Of a DNA stretch of 64,000 nt, positions 16,896 to 24,867 are shown in pieces. The position numbers and the translations under genes were made by a program. Under the pieces are notes generated by a model. That model was not told the DNA's origin, did no database searches, and was given only the letters and a program-made list of their open reading frames with translations. Positions within the stretch are counted from its first letter, which is position 1. Every line of letters starts with the position of its first letter. This DNA comes from Acrocarpospora phusangensis (GTDB lineage Bacteria > Actinomycetota > Actinomycetes > Streptosporangiales > Streptosporangiaceae), in assembly GCF_016862995.1 (NCBI RefSeq), contig NZ_BOOA01000011.1, positions 1 through 64,000 on the forward strand, written 5' to 3'.

Positions 16896-17150
16896 ACATC
16901 GCGCACCGGCACGGGGCGCGCATCTTCGCCGACGCGGCGCAGTTCGTTCCGCGCCGCGGCTCAATCCGACCGCGCTGGACCTCGATTACGTCGCCTTCTC
17001 CGGCCACGAGCTGTACGCGCCGTTCGGCACGGGCGTGCTGGTGGGCCGCCCCGACTGGCTGGCTGGCGCCGAGCCGTACCTGCGTGGCAGCGGCGCGACC
17101 CGGGCCGTCACGGACGCGCTCTGGCAGGATTGCGGATCGACGGTGGTCAG
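16880..17150 (+). pseudogene. aminotransferase class V fragment
   Basis: Across one frameshift the stretch reads HIAHRHGARIFADAAQFVPRR and then LDLDYVAFSGHELYAPFGTGVLVGRPDWLAGAEPYLRGSGATRAVTD. This is the PLP-binding centre of a class V (cysteine-desulfurase-like) aminotransferase: DAAQ binds the cofactor ring, and the Schiff-base lysine of SGHK is glutamate here (SGHEL). Both ends are missing and the key lysine is changed, so it is inactive. It begins within the 46-bp repeat. Confidence 0.7.
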
Positions 17151-17179
17151 ACCCATCGGCTGATCCCTGGCGTGCCGTC

Positions 17180-17345
17180 GTTGCGAGGGTTGGCTGCGTG
17201 CTCGGCTTCGGTGGCCGCTGTCGAGCGCGGCCTGCACGACCCGGGACAACAGGGGCTCCGTGTTGGCGTCCAACTCACCGGTCAAAACCACGGTGGTATG
17301 AGACTCGTACTGAGTCACGCTCAACCTCAACGACATGGCGACCAT
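17180..17345 (-). pseudogene. anti-sigma-factor antagonist (STAS) fragment
   Basis: From ATG 17345 or 17336 the minus strand reads MSLRLSVTQYESHTTVVLTGELDANTEPLLSRVVQAALDSG, the first half of a SpoIIAA/RsbV-like STAS domain. The reading then decays before the phosphorylated DSSG loop. It is a truncated relic. The stretch 17346-17638 shows no recognisable gene. Confidence 0.6.
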
Positions 17346-17638
17346 CCGCGGTCGGACGCCGCCGTGGCAACGTCCGGCCGCCTTCATAGCGGACAACGTC
17401 ACCGGGTACCGGACTGCCCAAGAACAATCCAGAGAGCCCCTCGGCAGCGGGGAAACAGCTCACCATCGGCGATCGGCAGGACGGCGACGTTGAGCCCATC
17501 CAGCAGGCTGGTGGGTCGGATGCCTGGATGGCTGCGGAGCCGCGCCGCAGCGCCGGTGGAGCTTGCCCCAGCGGTCATCTACGAACGAAGGGAAGGTCAA
17601 CACGCCACGCCGTCAGACGCCTGACCAGTTACGGCAGA

Positions 17639-18142
17639 TCAGTTCGTCGCTTCGCGGACGTCCTTTCCCTGCTCGGCGAACGCCTTGAAGTCCTGCATGT
17701 GCTGTTGCGACTGTTTGCGGAAGGCGCCGGGCATCAGAAGTCCCACCAGCTTCATCAGAAAGCCGCTGAACCGGTATTCGTTCTCGCTCTCCCAGAGCGT
17801 CGTTTCCGGGCTGGCTTCGGTCAGCCGCTCGCGCCCGGCGCTCCACATGCCCTCGACGATGATCTCGCGGTCGAAGTGAACGACGCTCGTTCTCGGGATC
17901 TCGCGCAGATCTGCCGGTTCCCGGCGTGTGATGGTCTCGGTGCCCTCGATCTTCCGCTGGCCCATCTGCATCACGACCCGCGACTTGGTGCCGAGCTGCC
18001 CGTGCTCCCCGCTCAGCGGCTCGTGCAACACCAGGCCCCGCAGCCATTTCGGCAGGTGTGCCGGGTCGGCGAGCAGCTGGGCCACCTTCTCCCGCGGCAG
18101 AGCGATCTCGATGGAAACGGTGTATTTCATAGGGCGCACCAT
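17639..18142 (-). CDS. SRPBCC (START-like) domain protein
   Basis: This is a 167-residue cytosolic protein with a helix-grip START/Bet v1-like fold. It starts MKYTVSIEIALPREKVAQLLADPAHLPKWLRGLV, has the FDREIIVEG and ENEYRFSGFLMKLVGLLMPGAFRKQ strands, and ends in a long C-terminal helix. These proteins bind hydrophobic ligands. No enzyme activity is predicted. The ATG at 18142 is preferred because AAAGGA lies just before it. A second ATG at 18130 matches the usual family start. It is a single-gene unit next to another SRPBCC gene. Confidence 0.8.
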   Translation of the reverse strand: MVRPMKYTVSIEIALPREKVAQLLADPAHLPKWLRGLVLHEPLSGEHGQLGTKSRVVMQMGQRKIEGTETITRREPADLREIPRTSVVHFDREIIVEGMWSAGRERLTEASPETTLWESENEYRFSGFLMKLVGLLMPGAFRKQSQQHMQDFKAFAEQGKDVREATN

Positions 18143-18346
18143 TCTTTCCTTTGGGATAACGTGCTCTTGTACTTGTAAAGGGCAGACGTGTGATCTGCGT
18201 TGGGTGCCAGAGGATGCGTTCTGCACAATCTCGGTGCGCGTTGGTGCGCTTGCGCGATGTGGGGGCGGCCCTCCGCCTGGCGATTCGTAATCCTCATCGT
18301 GGGTGCGAGCACCGAGGGCGCCGGTCAGCTCACCGCAGTAGGAATG

Positions 18347-18991
18347 TCAGGCCGGGTCGGGTGCGTAGAACTGGGTGGTGGCCTCGACCGCGGCCGCGAC
18401 GTGCTCTGGTTGGCCACCGGCGGCCAAATGAGCCTGGCCCCAGGCTGCGGCGCTGCGCCGGCTGAACTCGCGCCCTTCGGGCGACTTCTCGAACTCCTCG
18501 TGGTCGGCGATCTCACCACCGGCCAAGAGCCGGGCCAGGGTGAGCAGAGCCAGGTCCCAGCCGACGCCGCCGGCGCCTGGGCCGTAGGTGGGGAAGGAGG
18601 GCTCCCCAATGAACGCTGCGTGGATCAGCTCGAACTCCGTGTCGCCGGCGGGTCCCGGGACCAGGCGCACTTCCACCTCGCTCGTGCCGGGCCAGGCGTC
18701 GGCGTCCAGTCCGTAGAGCCAGGACACCTTGAGCAGACGCGGCGGCTCGCACCGGAGGATGTCGCCGTGCTCACCGCCGTCCAACTCGAACTTTCCGCCA
18801 AGCCGAAGGTCCCCGGTGACCGGCTTCAACCAGCGGCGCAGCCGCTCGGGGTTGGTGATGGCGTCCCAGACGTCGTCGATCTCCGCGTCGTATCGACGCC
18901 GCAGCTCCACGGTGTACGCCTCGCCAGCGGGCACGCTGCTGTTGCCCATCGCCCGGTGCACGGCGGCCAGCTCGTCCAGTACATCTTTCAT
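18347..18991 (-). CDS. AHSA1-type SRPBCC protein
   Basis: This 214-residue protein has an activator-of-Hsp90 homologue 1-like (AHSA1) domain: VELRRRYDAEIDDVWDAITNPERLRRWLKPVTGDLRLGGKFEL...LLKVSWLY. Its C-terminal part (HLAAGGQPEHVAAAVEATTQFY) is helical. In actinobacteria such genes are usually paired with an ArsR regulator, and here the ATG lies one base after the ArsR stop (TGACATG). The ligand is unknown. The name comes from the fold and does not show Hsp90 binding, although a real Hsp90 gene is present at 37-39 kb. Confidence 0.87.
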   Translation of the reverse strand: MKDVLDELAAVHRAMGNSSVPAGEAYTVELRRRYDAEIDDVWDAITNPERLRRWLKPVTGDLRLGGKFELDGGEHGDILRCEPPRLLKVSWLYGLDADAWPGTSEVEVRLVPGPAGDTEFELIHAAFIGEPSFPTYGPGAGGVGWDLALLTLARLLAGGEIADHEEFEKSPEGREFSRRSAAAWGQAHLAAGGQPEHVAAAVEATTQFYAPDPA

Positions 18992-18992
18992 G

Positions 18993-19400
18993 TCATTCCT
19001 CTGTCGGTGGTGGATCAGTTTTGCCCGTATCGGTGCCGGACCCGGCCTGCCGGGCGGGTTCCCCACTGGCCCGGGGCCGGCGTACACGCCTGCCCCGGGC
19101 CAGCTCGGTCCCCAGGGCGTCGAGGCGCTGTTCCCAGGACCGGCGAAACCGGTCCAGCCACGCGTCGACCTCGCGCAGCGGCGCGGGCTCGACAGCGTAG
19201 AACCGCCGAGCACCCTCAGCCCGCACCGAGGCGAACCCGCTGTCACGCAGTACACGCAGATGCTGGGAGACAGCCGGCTGGGAGATGGCGAACTCGGCCC
19301 GGATGACGTCCGTGATCGCCCCGGAGGTCTGCTCATCGTCGGCGAGCAGCTCCAGAATGCGCCGGCGCACAGGGTCGCCGAGGATGTCGAACGCGTGCAC
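18993..19400 (-). CDS. ArsR-family regulator
   Basis: This is a 135-residue winged-helix repressor: FDILGDPVRRRILELLADDEQTSGAITDVIRAEFAISQPAVSQHLRVLRDSGFASVRAEGARRFYAVEP. The recognition helix ISQPAVSQHLRVLR is clear. There is no ArsR metal-binding ELCVCDL box, so it is the non-metal type that partners AHSA1 proteins. The C-terminus is disordered and rich in Pro and Arg. The GTG start follows a promoter with no room for a ribosome site, so the mRNA is probably leaderless. It controls itself and the AHSA1 gene. Confidence 0.88.
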   Translation of the reverse strand: MHAFDILGDPVRRRILELLADDEQTSGAITDVIRAEFAISQPAVSQHLRVLRDSGFASVRAEGARRFYAVEPAPLREVDAWLDRFRRSWEQRLDALGTELARGRRVRRPRASGEPARQAGSGTDTGKTDPPPTEE

Positions 19401-19407
19401 GACGGAG

Positions 19408-19437
19408 ATTGTACCGGCCTACGCTTATATAAGTAAA
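19408..19437 (-). promoter_or_regulatory. arsR promoter with palindromic operator
   Basis: On the minus strand TTTACT (19437-19432), an 18-base spacer and TACAAT (19413-19408) form a promoter ending seven bases before the GTG. Inside the spacer, CTTATATAAG (19424-19433) is a perfect 10-bp palindrome, a likely operator for the ArsR protein. Confidence 0.6.
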
Positions 19438-19731
19438 GTCTGATATCTTGGCGCCGCGTCGGCGGCACCGCATTGGTTGACCCGCAGAACGTCCGATGAG
19501 TTCCCAGAGCAGAGGGGGAACGCGTTTCTGGACCCCCTCTTCACAAACCACTGACCTGCGGTTTCTTAATATCGATCAAGGCCCGGATCCTGCTGCGCCA
19601 GTGGGCCAAGGGCCGGCACCTGCTGCGGCGGGCCAGCCAGGCCGTGGACCGTCCCTCGGCCGCACCTCTTGGCCTGCCCCCGAGCCGCGATCAGCCGCCC
19701 CGGCGATCCGGTGGGTGAGGCGATCAGCCGC

Positions 19732-19777
19732 GCGGCGCATTCAGCCTTCCCTGAGACGGCCAGTCTCGCGACCACAC
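19732..19777 (-). repeat. 46-bp repeat, copy 2 (inverted)
   Basis: Inverted copy of 16850-16895 with one mismatch. It lies about 145 bases downstream of the istB relic on the same strand, as expected for an IS21-type terminus. The rest of 19440-19921 has no recognisable gene. Confidence 0.75.
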
Positions 19778-19921
19778 CAAGTGACGGCAGCTACTCGGAG
19801 TTACCCTGCGACTGGTGACGCGGACCCGAACGGGGGGTCGATTCAGCCCGTCTGTGGACTCGGGGACTGCCGTCCCCGAACCCCGGCTTGGCGTGCGCAT
19901 CGAACGACTAGATGACCGTCC

Positions 19922-20230
19922 TCAGCCGGAAATGGAGTGCTGGGCTTCAGCCTGAGCGAGTCGGTAGGAGCGAGTGCCGGTGTCGATGATGGCGGCGTTG
20001 AAGGTAAGGCGGTCGACGATCGCGGCGCAGAGCCGCGGCTCGGTGAAGGTCTTGGTCCAGCCGGCGAAGGACTCGTTGGAGGCGATGGCGATGCGGGCCA
20101 GCTCTTCTCGTTCGGTGAGGACCTGAAGTAGCAGGTTGGCCCGCGCTCGTCGAGTTTCATGTAGCCGAGTTCGTCCAGGCAAAGCAGATCGTAGCGGCCG
20201 TAGCGGACGATGGTCTTGCCCGCTGACCTG
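19922..20230 (-). pseudogene. IstB-like ATPase relic (IS21 family)
   Basis: The minus strand reads KTIVRYGRYDLLCLDELGYMKLDERG, then after a frameshift NLLLQVLTEREELARIAIASNESFAGWTKTFTEPRLCAAIVDRLTFNAAIIDTGTRSYRL, and a stop. This is the C-terminal half of IstB, the helper ATPase of IS21 elements, including the Walker B-like LLCLDELGY. The N-terminal Walker A and istA are gone. Confidence 0.85.
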
Positions 20231-20252
20231 CGCCCTCATGACCGAACGCCCG

Positions 20253-21890
20253 CTAGAGCGGCCACGCAGGAGGTATGAACGGAACGGTCGCGGAGCGCAC
20301 GGTGTCGCCGGCCGGTGACGGAGCCGGGCAGAAGCGGTCCCGCGCCGGCAGTATCCCGGTGGCAAGGAAGGTGTTCGTCGCCTCGTCGGCGCAGCTGCCC
20401 AGTCCGAACACGCCGTGGCCGCCCTGGTCGACGGTGATCATGGCGGCCCGCCGTCCGAGCGCGGCGCGCAGGCCGCGTGCGCTGCGCAGCGACGTGGCCG
20501 GATCGCGGGTGTTCTGCAGGATCAGCACATTGCGCGGCCCGTTGCCGGTGACCGTCACCGGCGGTTCCACCGGCCGGGTCGGCCAGGCCGCGCACGGCCA
20601 GAGGTTCGGCGGCATGCCCGCCGTCACGGGCCACGCCTGCCGGTCCGCCGCGACCTGCCGGGCGTACAACGCCACGTCGCGCGGCCAGGCGACGTCATCG
20701 CAGACCACGGCGTAGAGAGCGGCGATGCGGTTGTCCGCCGGTACGTCCGCCGTCCCGGCTCGGTCGCCGGCCGTGACACCCCCGGCGGATCCCAGCCGGG
20801 CCCGGCGCGCCACGGCGGCGGCGTCCACGGCTGATCCCGTGGAGACGGCCGCCGCGACTTCCTGCCAGGATTCGGCCAGGCTCGGCAGGGCGAAGTCGAA
20901 GTAGAGCAACCATCGGGTGATCTCGCGCAGCACGTTGCCGTCGAGTTCCGGGCCGCCCGGGTTCGGCAGGGGCTGCTCGTCGAGGGCCGCGGTCAGCCGG
21001 TCGTAGGTACGCCGCACCTCATCCGGTGTCGCGCCGAGGTGGTAGACGGCGTCCCGCTCGGCTGCGAAGGCGAGGAAGTCGGGCAGGCGCAGCGCGACCG
21101 CCTCGTTCCAGGTCCGAAACATGTCCCGCCACACCAGGCCCGGATCGACGGCGCTGTCCAGCACGATCCGGTCGCTGCGGCCGGGGAACAGCGAGAGGTA
21201 GACGGCTCCCAGGTAGGTGCCGTAGGAGGTGCCGTAGTAGGAGAGTTTCGGCTCGCCGATCGAGGCTCGGATGCGGTCCATGTCCCGGGCGGTGTTGGCC
21301 GTGGTGATGAACCGAAGCACATCACCGGAGTGCTCGGCGCATGCGGCGGCGGTGGTTCGCGCGAAGGTGACATTGCGCTGGATGCCGCCGTCCGGCGCCG
21401 GGTAGGGCAGCACATGCGACCGGGGGGTCGCGGGGTCGATCCCGCAGGTGATCGGGGTGCTGTGGCCGATTCCTCGCGGATCGAACCCGATCAGGTCGTA
21501 CTGATCCAAAACTTCCGGCGGCAGCACGGTCGCCAGCGCGCTGGGCAGGTCGAGGCCTTGATCGCCGGGACCGCCGGGGTTGGACAGCAGGATCCCGCGG
21601 CGCGTCCCGGGTTGCGCGGTCGCGATGCGGGAGATCGTGATCTCGATGGTCCGCCCGCGTGGGGCACGGTAGTCCAGCGGCACCTTCAAGGTCGCGCACT
21701 GCTGGCGTGGGTCGCGCTCGATGCCAGGTTGCGGCGGCATCGTGCACTCGCCCCAGACGGGGGCCGCAGTCCGGGCTTCGGCGACCACCGGCTCGGGCGG
21801 GCCGGCCAGGGCACGCAGGCCGGTCGGCGCGCCCGCCGCCACGGTGGCCATCGTGACCCCACCGATGAGCACTGTCAGACCTAATCGCAC
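20253..21890 (-). CDS. secreted alpha/beta hydrolase, tripeptidyl-aminopeptidase type (S33)
   Basis: This is a 545-residue exported serine hydrolase. A signal peptide occupies residues 1-22. The domain then shows the oxyanion motif NPGGPG at 104-109, the nucleophile elbow GTSYGT with Ser222, and a C-terminal TAP-like domain carrying the Asp (LQNTRDPATSLRSARGL) and His (VDQGGHGVFG) of the triad. Streptomyces relatives remove N-terminal tripeptides from secreted proteins. The GTG start is preceded by GGAGG. Several cysteines could form disulfides outside the cell. It is a single-gene unit. Confidence 0.88.
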   Translation of the reverse strand: MRLGLTVLIGGVTMATVAAGAPTGLRALAGPPEPVVAEARTAAPVWGECTMPPQPGIERDPRQQCATLKVPLDYRAPRGRTIEITISRIATAQPGTRRGILLSNPGGPGDQGLDLPSALATVLPPEVLDQYDLIGFDPRGIGHSTPITCGIDPATPRSHVLPYPAPDGGIQRNVTFARTTAAACAEHSGDVLRFITTANTARDMDRIRASIGEPKLSYYGTSYGTYLGAVYLSLFPGRSDRIVLDSAVDPGLVWRDMFRTWNEAVALRLPDFLAFAAERDAVYHLGATPDEVRRTYDRLTAALDEQPLPNPGGPELDGNVLREITRWLLYFDFALPSLAESWQEVAAAVSTGSAVDAAAVARRARLGSAGGVTAGDRAGTADVPADNRIAALYAVVCDDVAWPRDVALYARQVAADRQAWPVTAGMPPNLWPCAAWPTRPVEPPVTVTGNGPRNVLILQNTRDPATSLRSARGLRAALGRRAAMITVDQGGHGVFGLGSCADEATNTFLATGILPARDRFCPAPSPAGDTVRSATVPFIPPAWPL

Positions 21891-22322
21891 GGATACCTCC
21901 AGGTAGAAGCACGGATGTTGTCGATTTCCTTGGAAGAGGGAATTTTTAACATGGAAGGCTTCCTTTACCTCGCACAGGGAAACGAGGTCTTGAGCCCTCG
22001 CACCCGACCGGTGATGCCCTGTCGCCAGCCGCGACGTGCTGCGGTCATGTCCGGACGCTGGCCTGGTCTCTTCCGGCCGGGATGATCAGGTGTAGATGCG
22101 GTGTCTCTATCGGCAGGTACGCACGTGGGTCCAGCGGGTGGGTTGCGCGCCTCTGTGTAAGGTGAGCTTTGGGTTCCCTGAGGTCTCTGTGGCTTCGCTA
22201 CCCACTGAACCTGCATCTGCTGCTTGGGTGTCCGACATCGGTGTCCTCGATCCCGGAACCGTCAAGCGTGGCACGCTTCGCGACTATGTCTGTCGGCTCG
22301 TGCCGGCTACGCCCGAGGCGCT
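21891..22322. other. intergenic, no gene recognised
   Basis: This holds the promoter side of the secreted peptidase gene and the downstream side of the small XRE regulator. A 77-codon plus-strand frame (22096-22329) runs into the XRE stop but has no ribosome site or family resemblance and is not called. Confidence 0.4.
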
Positions 22323-22517
22323 TCATTGATCGTCGAGAAAGAGCTCTTCGATCGTCAGGTTGAACAGCTTGGCGAGACGGAAGGCGAATGGAAGGCTCGG
22401 GTCGAACTTCCCTGTTTCGATCGCGTTGATTGTCTGCCTTGACACGCCGACACGCTGCGCCAGGTCAGCCTGCGTCCAGGCGCGTTCGGTCCGAAGTTCT
22501 TTGATGCGGTTCTTCAT
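22323..22517 (-). CDS. small XRE-family regulator
   Basis: This 64-residue protein is almost entirely one Cro/C1-type helix-turn-helix: MKNRIKELRTERAWTQADLAQRVGVSRQTINAIETGKFDPSLPFAFRLAKLFNLTIEELFLDDQ. This compact class is typically translated with a small membrane protein, and here the ATG overlaps the stop of such a gene (ATGA). Two matching palindromes upstream of the pair are its probable binding sites. The function of this class is mostly unknown. Control of a membrane stress response is one possibility. Confidence 0.9.
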   Translation of the reverse strand: MKNRIKELRTERAWTQADLAQRVGVSRQTINAIETGKFDPSLPFAFRLAKLFNLTIEELFLDDQ

Positions 22518-22933
22518 CGGTATCTGATCTTGCCGACGACGAAGGCGATCGAGTAGACGACTCCCAGGAGCACGGGGAATAGTGCGATATTGACGTCGTA
22601 GGCGATGAGGCCGGCGGCGTCCGCGACGACGTAGGCGAATCCGCCGACCCACCCCACACCCAGGGTGACCTCCAGCGCATCCTGTAAGAATTTCCGTTGC
22701 AACTCATCGAGTCCACGGAGAAAGCGCGCGAAGGCGACGATCCATCCGATGCCGACGACAAGATTGGCGGCAACTGCGGTCCAGCTCGCCACCGATTGCT
22801 GCGAATCCCATAAAAGGTCGGGACCGAACCTGGCCAAGGCAAGGGTCGCTACCCAGGCGAGTGTCCAGAGTACGAGTCGAACGGTTGTCTTGATCGAGTC
22901 CCCATAGGCCCCGGTCGCGTTGTGTGCCTGCAC
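22514..22933 (-). CDS. four-helix membrane protein paired with XRE regulator
   Basis: This 139-residue integral membrane protein has four predicted transmembrane segments (about 17-37, 45-66, 88-106, 112-135) and a short charged loop FLRGLDELQRKFLQDALE between the second and third. The GTG at 22933 has AAGGG seven bases upstream. The domain resembles small two-gene units where a membrane protein is encoded before its XRE regulator. No transport or enzyme motif is seen. It could be a sensor or modulator of the regulator. Confidence 0.75.
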   Translation of the reverse strand: MQAHNATGAYGDSIKTTVRLVLWTLAWVATLALARFGPDLLWDSQQSVASWTAVAANLVVGIGWIVAFARFLRGLDELQRKFLQDALEVTLGVGWVGGFAYVVADAAGLIAYDVNIALFPVLLGVVYSIAFVVGKIRYR

Positions 22934-22957
22934 GAGTTGCCCTTCTTGTGGCGAGAA

Positions 22958-23014
22958 GTCAAGTACACTTGACACGGTAGAAGGTGCCCGACGCGATGTC
23001 AAGCACACTTGACA
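22958..23014 (-). promoter_or_regulatory. tandem palindromic operators (GTCAAG...CTTGAC)
   Basis: Two palindromes precede the membrane/XRE pair: GTCAAGTACACTTGAC at 22958-22973 and TGTCAAGCACACTTGACA at 22997-23014. Their centres are 40 bp apart, close to four helical turns, so two XRE dimers could bind the same face of the DNA. Confidence 0.7.
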
Positions 23015-23310
23015 ATGGCCGAGCCGACCCCGTTTGGACTGGGCGGATGGTCGTGGTGTGCGTTCTCGCCCCACCGCGCCCTGCCCCGGCGGCCTACGAG
23101 GCAGTGGCGTCTGCGAGAGTTTGTGACGACGCAGATGGAGACGTCGACCCCGACGGCGATGGTGCGGATGGATTCTCCGCGTTCGCGGCGGGCGAGATCA
23201 CGGCGCGTTCGTCGTCGTCGACCACGGGCCGCCGGCCGCCGGCCCTTGTGGGATGCGGAAACTCGACCTGGGGTGCTACCTGCGACTATGCGGTGATCAA
23301 AGGTGGTGGT
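23015..23310 (+). pseudogene. possible IS630-family transposase relic
   Basis: Broken frames here recall the front of IS630-type transposases: a MAEP start, ADGFSAFAAG resembling the FNADGFDAL region, then GNSTW followed by CDYAVIKGG, resembling FSTWSLxKLxDYL. No frame is intact and the match is loose. The stretch up to 23492 contains nothing better. Confidence 0.3.
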
Positions 23311-23492
23311 CTGTCATGGTTGCAGACCATGGTGTGGTCCCTGCTTTACATGATCGTCCGGCACCTCGCCGCGGGTGTGGGGATGCGAAAACCCGGGTGC
23401 AGGCCCAGGCCAAGATCATTCGATGCGGCGAGCGAGCCGTCCCCACGCGCGGCACCGCCCTTGCCCCGGTAACGCCCGGAGACACACCAGCA

Positions 23493-23927
23493 CTACTCAG
23501 CGGGCAGCTCAGTCAGGCCGAAGCCGAGCTGGCTGTACAGCTCCAGCTGATCGTAGTAGTCCCGGTGCGTAACGATCATCTCGTCAACGACGGAGGCCAT
23601 ACACGACGCGCGGACGGTGATATGACGACCGGTCCCTTCCAGCTCACGCCCGTCAGGCAGAAGCAGGGGCCCCAGGTGAGTGCCCGTAAACGTCCATTCC
23701 GTAACCATGGGATCGTCGCCGGGAACCTCCAGCCACGCCGTCTGACGATAGTCCGGAAACGCCTTGAAGAACTGCTCGTAGAAACAGCCGATCTGCTCAC
23801 GTCCTTCTGCAATGCCTGCCGGGGTGACCAGGACAGCATCCGGGGTGTAGAACTCAAGCACCCTGTGCAGATCGTGAGCGTTGATCGCTTCGCTCAACCG
23901 GCGTCTGATCTCCCAAGGACTAGACAT
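23493..23927 (-). CDS. SnoaL-like / ester cyclase domain protein
   Basis: This is a 144-residue cytosolic protein of the NTF2-like superfamily: MSSPWEIRRRLSEAINAHDLHRVLEFYTPDAVLVTPAGIAEGREQIGCFYEQFFKAFPDYRQTAWLEVPGDDPMVTEWTFTGTHLGPL...GRHITVRASCMASVVDEMIVTHRDYYDQLELYSQLG. The SnoaL group includes polyketide cyclases and many uncharacterised small-molecule binders. The end YYDQLELYxQLG is typical. The ATG at 23927 follows AAGGG. It is a single gene without a biosynthetic neighbourhood, so the substrate is unknown. Confidence 0.83.
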   Translation of the reverse strand: MSSPWEIRRRLSEAINAHDLHRVLEFYTPDAVLVTPAGIAEGREQIGCFYEQFFKAFPDYRQTAWLEVPGDDPMVTEWTFTGTHLGPLLLPDGRELEGTGRHITVRASCMASVVDEMIVTHRDYYDQLELYSQLGFGLTELPAE

Positions 23928-24144
23928 CACAATGGCCCTTCGCTGGTAGCGGGCGGGAGGCATCGCACCCCGCCGAGCACCGATGATCGGCATGACCCAT
24001 GTCGCGGCGCCCTGTGGAATCGAGCCGGGCCGAAGCCTCAACCGCTCTCCTTCAAAGCTACCCAGCAAGGAGTCAGCCACCGATCCCGATGGCGTTGTGC
24101 GTACACCTCGGAAGCTGCCGCGCTTTCCCGCCCGACCCATAGCG

Positions 24145-24654
24145 ATGCCAACAAGACAAAGGATGGGCGGACGCCGGACCGCTGTGCCCGGCGTTCATCG
24201 ACAGTCGCCGGCCGCCGCGTCCTCGGCCCTGATCGTGCTCATGGCGGCAGCCCTGGTCCTCACTCACACCACCGCTTTAAGCCCCCTGGCGCTGCCCGGC
24301 CCGGTGCGGTCCACCGCTGGGGTCGTGGCTGGGTCCGGCATCGGCGTGGTGGCCGCGATCATGGGCGTGGCTGGCGGTGAGTTGCTGATTCCCACGATCG
24401 TGCTGCTGTACGCGATCGACATGAAGACCGCCGGAAGCCTGTCGCTGCTGGTGGCCTTCGCCCGCTACAGCCGCGACGGCAGCTTCGCCATCCTGCGCTT
24501 TACCCTGGTCATGGCCGCCGGCTCCATCACCGGTGCCCTGCTAGGCGGGTTGCCGCTAGGCGTGATCCCCGGCCTGATCCTCATCCCCGCGCTGTCCGCC
24601 ATGCTGCTCATCTCGGCAGTCAAGATAGGCCGCCACTCCACTCCTGGGACGTGA
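24145..24654 (+). pseudogene. truncated TauE/SafE permease
   Basis: This frame of 169 codons contains only the second half of a TauE/SafE (COG0730) permease: GSGIGVVAAIMGVAGGELLIPTIVLLYAIDMKTAGSLSLLV, FARYSRDGSF and VMAAGSITGALLGG...AVKIGRH. Compared with relatives the connecting SLPTMLV and another short stretch are missing, and the first half of the protein is replaced by non-homologous sequence. It is probably non-functional. The family exports sulfite or related anions, and the gene sits just before arsM. Confidence 0.6.
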
Positions 24655-24789
24655 CTGCCCGCTCGCCGGCCCTGCCAGTTCGCGCATCCGGAGCAAGCTG
24701 GACTCCGGGGCAGGAACTGGTCGCCGGCCTGATTGCGGGAGGACGAGATCGGGAGCCGATTAGGTAGTTTTCTATATTGACAGTCTTCT

Positions 24790-24825
24790 AATCAACCATC
24801 AGCCTTTGATTCGACAGGCATCAAA
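24790..24825 (+). promoter_or_regulatory. ArsR-type half-sites before arsM
   Basis: AATCAA (24790), TTGATT (24806) and ATCAAATCAA (24820) form overlapping inverted pairs AATCAA-N10-TTGATT and TTTGAT-N9-ATCAAA. ATCAA/TTGAT inverted pairs are typical of ArsR-family arsenic repressors. No arsenic-sensing arsR is present in this window. Confidence 0.5.
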
Positions 24826-24867
24826 TCAAGGTGGGCTCGCCCTGGGCCGGAAGAGAAGGAGAGCCCG

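Noticed and set aside
18347-18991. Functional link between the AHSA1-domain protein and the Hsp90 gene
   Set aside because: The domain name derives from a fold shared with Aha1. ArsR-paired AHSA1 proteins are widespread without Hsp90 ties, and the loci are 18 kb apart.
22096-22329. 77-codon plus-strand ORF ending inside the XRE gene
   Set aside because: No ribosome site and no family resemblance, and it overlaps a confident gene on the other strand.
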